From assembly GCF_030538495.1 (NCBI RefSeq), contig NZ_JAUNTW010000010.1, positions 1 to 64,000 on the forward strand: 64,000 bases of DNA, read 5' to 3'. The notes beneath the pieces were generated by a model. The model saw nothing but the letters and a program-made list of their open reading frames with translations, made no database searches and was not told the origin of the DNA. Within the stretch, counting starts at the first letter, position 1. Every line of letters starts with the position of its first letter. Source of the stretch: Paracoccus sp. (in: a-proteobacteria) (lineage in GTDB: Bacteria > Pseudomonadota > Alphaproteobacteria > Rhodobacterales > Rhodobacteraceae). This document shows, one piece after another, positions 57,614 through 64,000 of the stretch. The position numbers and the translations under genes are program-made.

Positions 57614-58651
57614 TCAGCCGCGCAGCCGCGCATGGTTGGCGTCCAGCCACAGCGACAACAGCGCCAGCGGGCCGTTGCTGACCTGTCCCGCTGCCAGCAT
57701 ATCCGACAAATCCCGCCGGTTCAGCAGATGGCCGCGAATATCCTCGGCCTCTGATTCCAGACCGTAAACGCCGGTGGCATCGTCTGGCAAATCCGTAATA
57801 CCTACAAATTGATACAGATATTCCGTAACCGTTCCGGGGCTGGCATAGACATGCGCCGCAGGGATCAGGTCGCGGATGGTTAACGCGGCCTCTTCGCGGG
57901 CTTCGCGGATACCGGCCTGTTCCGGGGTTTCCCCTGCGTCAATGCGGCCCGCGATCGCTTCGATCTGCCACGGCTGAGGGTCGCCGCGCAGGGCCGGAAT
58001 AACGCGGAATTGTTCGATGACCAGCACCCGATCCCGCACCGGATCCCATGGCAGAATGACAACGGCATCGCCGGAAATAAACGCCTCTCGCTTCACGACC
58101 GGACCCATTTTTCCGTTGTGAAAACGGTGGGATAGCTGCCATTCCTGCGCGGTAAAGAACCCCTGATAGGTGGTTTTACAGGCGTGCCATTGCACATCGT
58201 CGGCGCCCCGTGGGGCCACCACCGGCGCGCCCGATCCCGGCCCGTTCATGGCGCGCAACCGGCTGCTGGCCCATGTCCCGATCATCGGCAGACGCGCGGC
58301 CAGCAGATCAGGCGGCGTCAGCGCGGGCGCGGCCAGCAGCTGGCGCGCGATCTCGACCGCCAGATCGCGGTGCCACGGCCCATCCGCCCCGCCACAGCCC
58401 AGCCCCAGAACCGGCCCCTGCGCGGTGTCGCGCGGCGTCAGCCCCATCACGGCGGCATAGCGCGCCACGGCCAGATTCGGCACCACCCGCACCGCCGCCG
58501 TCTGCCCGCCGGGTGCCAGCGTGGGCCAGCCCTGACGCGCCAGCCCCGACCGCGCGCCCCCGCGCAGATGCCCGTCGATCATCACCGCATCGCCCGACAG
58601 ACCCAGCACAGCCAGCATCGCCGGTTCCGCCAGAATACCGCATAGAATCAT
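57614..58651 (-). CDS. Two-domain Nudix protein (ADP-ribose pyrophosphatase-like)
   Basis: The 345 residues show an N-terminal region of about 150 residues with features of gamma-glutamylcyclotransferase-like folds (LCGILAEPAMLAVLGL, GHLRGG, AVARYAAVMGL). The C-terminal Nudix domain has GRIDAGETPEQAGIREAREE within EAIAGRIDAGE and the acceptor loop YASPGTVTEYLYQFVG, as in ADP-ribose pyrophosphatases. The combination suggests hydrolysis of ADP-ribose or related sugars. The start overlaps the DUF2059 gene stop. N-domain identity is tentative. Confidence 0.75.
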   Translation of the reverse strand: MILCGILAEPAMLAVLGLSGDAVMIDGHLRGGARSGLARQGWPTLAPGGQTAAVRVVPNLAVARYAAVMGLTPRDTAQGPVLGLGCGGADGPWHRDLAVEIARQLLAAPALTPPDLLAARLPMIGTWASSRLRAMNGPGSGAPVVAPRGADDVQWHACKTTYQGFFTAQEWQLSHRFHNGKMGPVVKREAFISGDAVVILPWDPVRDRVLVIEQFRVIPALRGDPQPWQIEAIAGRIDAGETPEQAGIREAREEAALTIRDLIPAAHVYASPGTVTEYLYQFVGITDLPDDATGVYGLESEAEDIRGHLLNRRDLSDMLAAGQVSNGPLALLSLWLDANHARLRG

Positions 58652-59502
58652 AGGTCTTGTCCCTGCATATGCACCGCCGCCGCCATCCCCATATCAAAGG
58701 ACAGCCGCGTGAACACCGCGTCATAGCCCATAAACAGCGCATCCATCAGCGCGCGGCTGTCCGCCGTTTCGGCAAAGGCGATGATCTGGTCCAGTTCCGC
58801 ATCGTCCAGCGGCGAATAGGCCAGCATGAAATAGGCCGTCAGCCAGTCGCGGGCCTGCGTTTCGATGTCGGCGCGCTGCGCCCAGGTGTCGTTCAGCAAC
58901 TGCTCCAGCGTCAGGGGCATGTCCTGCGCGCCGCCACGGGCCAGACCGCGCGAAAAGGCGATGCTGGAATTCATCGCCGACGCGGTGTTGGCGTCAACCA
59001 GATCGGCCGCGTCGATCAGCGCGCGAATCTGCGCCAGACGGGGGGCGTTCGTCAGATCGGCCAAGGCGACCTGCGCGCGGGCCTGATCGTCGATGTCAGG
59101 GTCCAGCATCGCGCGGCGCGTCGATGTTTCCAGCCCGATCACGCGCCGTCCCAAGGCGCTGTCATAGAAATGCAGCGCCGCATCGGTCTGCGCGGCGTTA
59201 ACCGTCTGCAAAGCATGGTGAAATTCCTGCCGCAGCAGGGCGCGCAACCGGTCGGGCGCATGAATCCGCGCGACGCTGTCCATCCACGGGCCGGGATCGC
59301 CGCGAATGAAATCATCCGCAATGGCGCGCGCCTCGGTTTCCGCTTCCTGTTGAAAAATGGCGATAATATCGTCAAACTCCATGACCGACCACAGCCGATC
59401 TAGTTGAAGCTGCGCCTGTTCGCGCGACGGCGGCGCGGCCTGCGCAGGCATGGCCAGCCCCGCGCCCAAGATCACCGCCAGCAGCAAAATCACCCGTATC
59501 AT
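58648..59502 (-). CDS. Exported DUF2059 protein
   Basis: A 284-residue periplasmic protein: signal peptide (VILLLAVILGAGLAMPAQAA) followed by an all-helical region with the DUF2059 phrase ALHFYDSALGRRVIGLETSTRRAML and, toward the end, YFMLAYSPLDDAELDQIIAFAETAD. The function is unknown. It overlaps the Nudix gene by ATGA. Confidence 0.8.
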   Translation of the reverse strand: MIRVILLLAVILGAGLAMPAQAAPPSREQAQLQLDRLWSVMEFDDIIAIFQQEAETEARAIADDFIRGDPGPWMDSVARIHAPDRLRALLRQEFHHALQTVNAAQTDAALHFYDSALGRRVIGLETSTRRAMLDPDIDDQARAQVALADLTNAPRLAQIRALIDAADLVDANTASAMNSSIAFSRGLARGGAQDMPLTLEQLLNDTWAQRADIETQARDWLTAYFMLAYSPLDDAELDQIIAFAETADSRALMDALFMGYDAVFTRLSFDMGMAAAVHMQGQDL

Positions 59503-59603
59503 CGCGCGGCACCCCGATCTTTTTGCGTTGCGCGTATTTTTTCGATGAAACCCCCTTGCACTTCAACCCCCATCCCTTTACATCCCCGCCACCACCCAAG
59601 CGC

Positions 59604-59692
59604 GGAGAGGTGCCGGAGTGGTCGAACGGGGCGGTCTCGAAAACCGTTGAGCCTTCACGGGTTCCGTGGGTTCGAATCCCACCCTCTCCGCC
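59604..59692 (+). tRNA. tRNA-Ser (anticodon CGA)
   Basis: 89 nt beginning GGAGAGGTGCCGGAGTGGTC with anticodon loop CTCGAAA, a long variable arm typical of class II tRNA, T-arm GGTTCGAATCC and encoded CCA. It decodes UCG. Confidence 0.97.
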
Positions 59693-59697
59693 ATCAT

Positions 59698-60255
59698 TCA
59701 TTTATATGTGCTGGCAACAGTTGTGCGCGATGTTGCAGCCTGTCTGCCAAGGCTGCGGCGCGTATTTTCATTGATGTTGCTTGGATCACGCGAATGGCTC
59801 AGCCAATCAGGCGGCGTGGTGCCCGGCCAAAATCCGGTCGCATCCCGAACCGACCTGATCCATTGCTGAAAATGCGGCACAGCGCGGGGATGGGCCAGAT
59901 AATCCGCGATGGGCATCATACGCCAGAATTGGCCTTCGTCCCCGAACCGGATGGCGGCAATGTCGGCCGCCGTCAGATTGCCCCAAAACAGCCACGACAC
60001 CATCCCCGGCGCCTGATGCGACGGAAAGGGGCGGCCCTGCACGCGATCCGGGGGCAGGGTCAGGCCGAATTCCTCGGTCAGTTCGCGCAGGGCGCAGCTG
60101 CGCGCATCCTCGGTCCCTTCGCGGCCGCCGCCGGGCAAATCCCAATGCGCGGGAAAGGGAATGTCGGGTCGTTCATCGCGTAAATAGGTTAACAGCGCCC
60201 CATCATGGCACAGCAACAGTTTCGCACCGTGAAAGGGGGCTTCTTCTGTGTCCAA
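59698..60255 (-). CDS. Nudix hydrolase with extended C-terminus
   Basis: The 185 residues carry HWDLPGGGREGTEDARSCAL with RELTEEFGL, a full Nudix box, and FGDEGQFWRMMPIADYLAHPRAVPHFQQWI, typical of small Rhodobacterales Nudix proteins of about 140-150 residues. Here the frame runs about 40 residues further with low-complexity S/T/R sequence. It ends six bases from the tRNA-Ser 3' end, so the natural stop may have been lost. The substrate is unknown. Confidence 0.85.
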   Translation of the reverse strand: MDTEEAPFHGAKLLLCHDGALLTYLRDERPDIPFPAHWDLPGGGREGTEDARSCALRELTEEFGLTLPPDRVQGRPFPSHQAPGMVSWLFWGNLTAADIAAIRFGDEGQFWRMMPIADYLAHPRAVPHFQQWIRSVRDATGFWPGTTPPDWLSHSRDPSNINENTRRSLGRQAATSRTTVASTYK

Positions 60256-60284
60256 ATACTCATCCCCACCCCGCCACGGGGGCG

Positions 60285-60545
60285 TCAGTCATTAATATCG
60301 CGATCCCATATCCGCACATTCCCGCGCGGGCCAGAGAGGCGGCGCAGGGCGAACCAGATAACGGCCGAGAGCAGCGCGGTGATCACCAAGGTCAGCGGCA
60401 GGCCCGCGCCCCAGATGCCGGTCAGCAGCAACAGGCCCATGACCGCAATTGCGCCCGAAATCCCCATCAGCACCCATCCCGGCAACACCAGTTCCAGCCC
60501 CGCCAGAATCAGCGCAAGGATCAGCCACAGCCAGCCATTCATCAT
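60285..60545 (-). CDS. NfeD-like short membrane protein
   Basis: 86 residues with two or three hydrophobic helices (LWLILALILAGLELVLPGWV, GAIAVMGLLLLTG, LVITALLSAVIWFAL) and a short polar tail. This corresponds to the membrane part of NfeD family proteins, lacking the C-terminal OB fold. Partner of the SPFH protein, whose stop it overlaps by ATGA. The pair resembles the qmcA-ybbK arrangement of enteric bacteria. Confidence 0.82.
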   Translation of the reverse strand: MMNGWLWLILALILAGLELVLPGWVLMGISGAIAVMGLLLLTGIWGAGLPLTLVITALLSAVIWFALRRLSGPRGNVRIWDRDIND

Positions 60546-61432
60546 GATGCGCGCCCCCGCATCATTTTGAACGCATCGCCGAACGCCTCAAGAGCGGTTG
60601 CGGGCAGGATGACGGTTTGTTTGCCGTCGCCTTGGCCGACGGTGGTTAATGCCTCGACCTGACGCAGGGCCAGTTGGTATTGCGCGGCTTCCAGCCCGCC
60701 TTTGGCGATCGCCTCGGCAATGGCGGTGGTGGCAAAAGCTTCGGCTTCGGCCATGATGCGTTTGGCCTTGGCGCTTTGTTCGGCGGCATAGAGATCACCG
60801 TCGGCGGCCAGTTCCACGGCGCGGCGTTTGCCCTCGGCCTCGGTCACTTGGGCGCGGCGGGCGCGTTCGGCGTTCAGCTGTTGCAGCATGGCGGCGCGGG
60901 TGGCGTCGTCCAGATTCACGTCCAGAATTTCGGCGCGCGTCACCTCGATCCCCCAATCATCGACGACATTGGCCAGCGATTCGCGGATGCGGTCGATCAG
61001 CGATGCGCGGTTCGATTGCACCTGGTCCAGTTCCATCGTGCCGATTTCCGACCGCACGATCCCGGCCACCGTGGTGGCAATTGCGGCGTCAATATCGCGG
61101 ATCCGGTAAACGGTCTTTTCCGGTTCGATGATGCGATAAAACACAGAGGTTTCCACCTGCACCAGCACGTTATCGGCGGTGATGGCGTCTTGACGATTGG
61201 TCGGCAACTGGCGTTCCAGAACCGAAATCCGATGCGCCACGCGGTCCAGAAACGGCATGGTAAAGTTGATCCCCGGCCCCAGAACCGCGCGCAGCCGCCC
61301 GAACCGTTCCACGACAAACTTTTCCGATTGCGGCACGATGCGCACGGCGGAACTGACCGCCATAAACACCACAATCGCCAGAATAATCAGGGCCAGATTG
61401 CCCCCGATCAGCGAAAAAATCTGATCTTCCAT
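60542..61432 (-). CDS. SPFH/stomatin-family membrane protein (QmcA-like)
   Basis: 296 residues: an N-terminal membrane anchor (LALIILAIVVFMAVSSAV), SPFH domain (VPQSEKFVVERFGRL, GPGINFTMPFLDRV, DAITADNVLVQVETSVFYRI, SEIGTMELDQVQSNR) and a coiled-coil Ala/Glu-rich C-terminus. Stomatin-like proteins form membrane microdomains and may control protein quality or proteases. It lies with the NfeD-like gene downstream. Confidence 0.92.
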   Translation of the reverse strand: MEDQIFSLIGGNLALIILAIVVFMAVSSAVRIVPQSEKFVVERFGRLRAVLGPGINFTMPFLDRVAHRISVLERQLPTNRQDAITADNVLVQVETSVFYRIIEPEKTVYRIRDIDAAIATTVAGIVRSEIGTMELDQVQSNRASLIDRIRESLANVVDDWGIEVTRAEILDVNLDDATRAAMLQQLNAERARRAQVTEAEGKRRAVELAADGDLYAAEQSAKAKRIMAEAEAFATTAIAEAIAKGGLEAAQYQLALRQVEALTTVGQGDGKQTVILPATALEAFGDAFKMMRGRAS

Positions 61433-61444
61433 CCTGTTACCCCT

Positions 61445-62317
61445 TTATTCTGCGGCAACGGCATCCTGAGCGCCGCCGATTCGTGCCAGCCGTTCAATCA
61501 CCCGTGCCAGCCGCGCGGCGAATCGGTCAAAATCCGGGCGCGGCGTCACCTCTGATTCGTTCATATACAGCGAACGGTTAATTTCCAGTTGAAGAACATG
61601 CATATTCTGCGCCGGTCGGCCATAATTTTGCGCGATATAGGCGCCGGAAAACGGCGAGTTGCGCCGGATGGTCCAGCCCTGCGATTCGACGGCCTGACAG
61701 ACGGTGTCGGTGATGCGCGCCGCCGCCGACAGGCCGTGGCGGTTGCCCAGCACCATATCGGGCGGCGCTCCGGTCAGATGGATCAGCGCGTCCTGCGGCA
61801 TGGAATGCATGTCGATCAGCACCGCCTGACCAAAACGCGCCCGCGTCTGCGCCATCAGCGCGGCCAGTGCGGCGTGATAGGGCCGCCAATAGGCGTTTAT
61901 CCGGCGCGTGGCCTCGGGGCGGTCGATGGGGGTCCGGTGAATCGCGCGGCCCTGCGACACGACGCGCGGAATGACACCTAACCCCGCCATCGTGCGCTGA
62001 TTCAGCGGCTGACGCGGCACGCCACGCACGATTTTCGGGTCCATCTCATCGGGGCCGCGATTCAGATCGACCACGGCGCGCGGCATCCGCGCGGTCAGCG
62101 TCACCGCTCCAAAATCCGGCGCGCAGGCGATCAGATCATCGACAAAGGCATCCTCGGACGATCGCAGCACGGGCAGGGATAAGTCCGTGTTTTCCAGGAA
62201 CCAATCGGGATAATCACGGCCCGAATGGGGGGATGCGAAAATCACCCCGCTGGTCCATTCCGCAGGCCGTGTTAAGGTAAAGGGCAGGTCGTTATCCGTC
62301 ACAATCCGGGTCGCCAT
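61445..62317 (-). CDS. N-formylglutamate amidohydrolase
   Basis: Zinc hydrolase of the FGase family. The 290 residues have VIFASPHSGRDYP (metal His), SEDAFVDDL, DLNRGPDEMDP, MHSMPQDALI (His) and QNYGRPAQNMHVLQLEINRSLYMN, all family features. It may act in histidine degradation or on related formyl-amino acids. It lies just upstream of the SPFH pair, with 12 bp between. Confidence 0.88.
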   Translation of the reverse strand: MATRIVTDNDLPFTLTRPAEWTSGVIFASPHSGRDYPDWFLENTDLSLPVLRSSEDAFVDDLIACAPDFGAVTLTARMPRAVVDLNRGPDEMDPKIVRGVPRQPLNQRTMAGLGVIPRVVSQGRAIHRTPIDRPEATRRINAYWRPYHAALAALMAQTRARFGQAVLIDMHSMPQDALIHLTGAPPDMVLGNRHGLSAAARITDTVCQAVESQGWTIRRNSPFSGAYIAQNYGRPAQNMHVLQLEINRSLYMNESEVTPRPDFDRFAARLARVIERLARIGGAQDAVAAE

Positions 62318-62442
62318 TGGGTTGGGTGAATCTTAACGTGAAGATTCTGTGTCGGATAGGGGTTGAAACCCCGATGCCACATCTGTATAGACACCCGAAC
62401 CGAACGGGATTGTGCCGGATTTGGCAGAATCACCCAACGGAC

Positions 62443-62517
62443 GGGCGGTTAGCTCAGCGGTAGAGCACTACGTTGACATCGTAGTGGCCACTGGTTCGAT
62501 CCCAGTACCGCCCACCA
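62443..62517 (+). tRNA. tRNA-Val (anticodon GAC)
   Basis: 75 nt: GGGCGGTTAGCTCAGCGGTA, anticodon loop TTGACAT with GAC, T-arm GGTTCGATCC, encoded CCA. It decodes GUC and GUU. Confidence 0.97.
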
Positions 62518-62599
62518 TTTTATTCGCCGCCCCCGGCTAAGGCGTCGGGGGCATTTCGTTTTCCAATGCGGCTGCGAGCCGCGAGGATGGAGAAAACCG

Positions 62600-62725
62600 A
62601 TGAAGGTTCGCAATTCGCTCCGCTCGCTGAAAAGCCGGCATCGCGACTGTCAAGTGGTGCGCCGCAAAGGCCGCATCTATGTGATCAACAAAACCAACCG
62701 TCGTTTCAAGGCTCGTCAGGGCTGA
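62600..62725 (+). CDS. rpmJ: 50S ribosomal protein L36 (paralogous type)
   Basis: A 41-residue basic protein with [17 protein letters not shown] at the start and [20 protein letters not shown], matching the longer L36 form. The usual four zinc ligands are not all present: only one Cys (Cys17 in HRDC) is seen. This is the zinc-independent (C-minus) type common in alphaproteobacteria. GGAGA lies 8-9 bases upstream. A terminator follows. Confidence 0.95.
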   Translation: MKVRNSLRSLKSRHRDCQVVRRKGRIYVINKTNRRFKARQG

Positions 62726-62761
62726 TCGGTTGGCCGCATCTGCGGATCGCATGAAAACGAT

Positions 62762-62786
62762 AAGCCCGCCCGATGGCGGGCTTTTT
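62762..62786 (+). terminator. Terminator of rpmJ
   Basis: AAGCCCGCC-CGAT-GGCGGGCTT followed by TTT, 37 bp after the stop. A textbook Rho-independent site. Confidence 0.92.
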
Positions 62787-62799
62787 GCTGTGTAAAACC

Positions 62800-63294
62800 A
62801 TGATCTTTCGCCACCACCACGCCGATGGAATCGCGTCGCGGGCCGGGTTTTCGGACTGTGGCCGGTGGCGTTATCTGCTGGAGCGACGCTGGGCGCCGGG
62901 GTCGGGGCTGGTTTGGGTGATGCTGAACCCCTCAACCGCGGATGAGATGCGCAATGACCCCACGATTGAACGCTGCCAGCGGCGCGCGGTGCGTCTGGGA
63001 TTCGGGGCGATGCGGATCGTCAATTTGTTTGCGTGGCGGGCGACGGATCCGCGCGATTTGCGCCGCGCGGCGGACCCGATTGGGGCGGAAAATGACGCGG
63101 CCTTGCGGGATGCGGCGCTGTGGGGTGACCAGATTTTGTGCGGTTGGGGTGTGCATGGCGCTTATCTGGGGCGTGAGGCGCAGGTGCAGGCAATGCTGGG
63201 CGCGGATCTGTGGCATCTGGGGCTGACGCAGGGCGGACATCCACGCCATCCGCTATATGTCAGCTATGCGGTGGCCCCGCAGCCGTGGCGTTAA
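62800..63294 (+). CDS. DUF1643 protein
   Basis: 164 residues with the DUF1643 layout: CGRWRYLLERRW, VMLNPSTADEMRNDPTIERC, RIVNLFAWRATDPRDLRRAADPIG, and a LGLTQGGHPRHPLYV end. The function of this family is unknown. The start ATG at 62800 lies 14 bp after the rpmJ terminator; an upstream in-frame start would be inside that hairpin and is rejected. Confidence 0.85.
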   Translation: MIFRHHHADGIASRAGFSDCGRWRYLLERRWAPGSGLVWVMLNPSTADEMRNDPTIERCQRRAVRLGFGAMRIVNLFAWRATDPRDLRRAADPIGAENDAALRDAALWGDQILCGWGVHGAYLGREAQVQAMLGADLWHLGLTQGGHPRHPLYVSYAVAPQPWR

Positions 63295-63305
63295 CCCTTT
63301 GCTAA
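63290..63305 (-). promoter_or_regulatory. CtrA-like box before the RTX gene
   Basis: On the minus strand TTAG-N7-TTAAC matches the CtrA consensus TTAA-N7-TTAAC at eight of nine bases. It overlaps the DUF1643 stop and lies 68 bp before the RTX-protein ATG. A similar site lies between the flagellar operons at 14040. Confidence 0.35.
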
Positions 63306-63372
63306 GAAAATGATTTGGAAATCCACGGGCTTGCGGTAATTAGACGTAAAGAGCGTTGCAGGATACAAGCCT

Positions 63373-64000
63373 ATGTTATTACTGAGTGGATTATTGACAT
63401 TGCTGGCGGCGGGGCTGGCATTGGATTTCTCTGCCCCCGAACAGGCTGCCGGTGACGATGACGCCCCGCCCCCCGCCGATGATGATTTGCCGCCGATCCT
63501 GCCCGAACCGCAGGTTCTCTATGGCGATGATGGCGATCAGGAACTGGCCGGTGGGCAGGGGGCCGATACGATTTTCGGCGGTTCGGGCGATGACTGGATT
63601 CAGGGCGACGTGGATTACGGCCCCGGCGGCAATGACGTGATTTATGGCGGTGATGGCGATGATCTGCTGGCCGGGCAGGGCGGCGATGACCTGATCTATG
63701 GCGGCGCGGGCAATGACACGATTCTGGGCGGGCAGGGCAATGACACTCTGTTCGGTGGCGACGGCGACGATTGGCTGTCGGGCAATGATGGCGATGATGT
63801 GCTGATCTCGACTGCCGGGTCCGACGATCTGGACGGCGGCGCGGGCAATGACGTTCTGATCGGGCATAACGGCCCCGAAACCGTCTGGATGAATGGCGGT
63901 GAAGGCGACGACACCCTGATGCCCGGCGCGCATGATTTTGTGTCGGGCAATGCCGGAAATGACGTCTTTGTCCTGCGCCCGGTCCCCGAAGGCATCCCGA
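63373..64000 (+). CDS. RTX calcium-binding repeat protein, C-terminus cut by window edge
   Basis: The 209 visible codons begin with a short hydrophobic stretch (LLLSGLLTLLAAGLALDFSA) and an acidic linker rich in Asp and Pro. They continue with at least nine GGxGxDxhx-type nonapeptides (GGQGADTIF, GGSGDDWIQ, GGDGDDLLA, GGAGNDTIL, GGQGNDTLF). These are RTX repeats, which bind calcium and fold outside the cell after type I secretion. The frame is still open at 64000. The C-terminal function and secretion genes are not visible. The hydrophobic start is unusual for a purely type I substrate and recurs in Rhodobacterales RTX-like proteins. Confidence 0.88.
   Translation, partial: MLLLSGLLTLLAAGLALDFSAPEQAAGDDDAPPPADDDLPPILPEPQVLYGDDGDQELAGGQGADTIFGGSGDDWIQGDVDYGPGGNDVIYGGDGDDLLAGQGGDDLIYGGAGNDTILGGQGNDTLFGGDGDDWLSGNDGDDVLISTAGSDDLDGGAGNDVLIGHNGPETVWMNGGEGDDTLMPGAHDFVSGNAGNDVFVLRPVPEGIP

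Overview
The window looks like a chromosomal segment of a GC-rich alphaproteobacterium of the order Rhodobacterales (Roseobacter/Rhodobacter relatives). The grounds are the gene families and orders: a Rhodobacterales-type flagellar cluster with a DUF6468 protein and a MotE-like protein, three proteins ending in the VPLPA-CTERM sorting signal that is typical of this order, a HIG1 twin-transmembrane protein beside a PduO-type cobalamin adenosyltransferase, and a recurrent extragenic GC hairpin followed by a GGATATTT tail. No species can be named from the sequence alone.

Layout. 1-2483 is the N-terminal 827 codons of a type II-C Cas9 reading out of the left edge; cas1, cas2 and the array are not in view. 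2484-3068, upstream of cas9, carries a tracrRNA with anti-repeat, nexus hairpin and terminator. Overlapping it is what looks like a long form whose 5' part holds a degenerate repeat and a short guide matching the cas9 upstream region. This is the most interesting part of the window. 3069-10892 is housekeeping: a glycosyltransferase-like protein, tRNA-Lys, dapF-mtaB, a histone-deacetylase-family protein, and the isoprenoid run xseB-ispA-dxs, then a VIT-family transporter. 10897-20827 is a flagellar cluster of two divergent, tightly overlapping operons: fliP-fliN-fliH-fliF leftward, and fliL-DUF6468-motE-motA-unknown-flhA-fliR-flhB-fliJ rightward. A CtrA-like box lies between them. 20880-24942 is a biotin operon, bioB-bioF-bioD-bioA.

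24912-42566 mixes a nuclease-fold exoprotein, VPLPA-CTERM surface proteins, leuD, a PPC-repeat exoprotein, pheT, secA, a periplasmic PPIase, argJ-mutT, 3-hydroxybutyryl-CoA dehydrogenase and etfBA. 42687-53736 holds a cobalamin adenosyltransferase, a short-chain dehydrogenase, an SH3 protein, parC, pyrG-gloA, secG, cobQ, ispH, rnhA and a TRIC-family membrane protein. 53737-64000 holds a PhnA-like protein, a large MscS channel, cysteine synthase, Nudix proteins, tRNA-Ser and tRNA-Val, an SPFH/NfeD pair, N-formylglutamate amidohydrolase, rpmJ, a DUF1643 protein and the start of an RTX-repeat protein cut by the right edge.

How it works together. Most genes are core metabolism (DXP/MEP isoprenoid route through dxs, ispA and ispH; biotin; cobalamin; lysine/peptidoglycan; arginine; translation). 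The accessory layer is the CRISPR-Cas9 end, the exported VPLPA-CTERM, PPC and RTX proteins, and scattered repeats. The best candidate for something undescribed is a tracr-L-like natural single-guide RNA in a type II-C locus. It would direct Cas9, through about 10 nt of PAM-proximal match, to an AT-rich segment about 85 bp upstream of cas9 itself.
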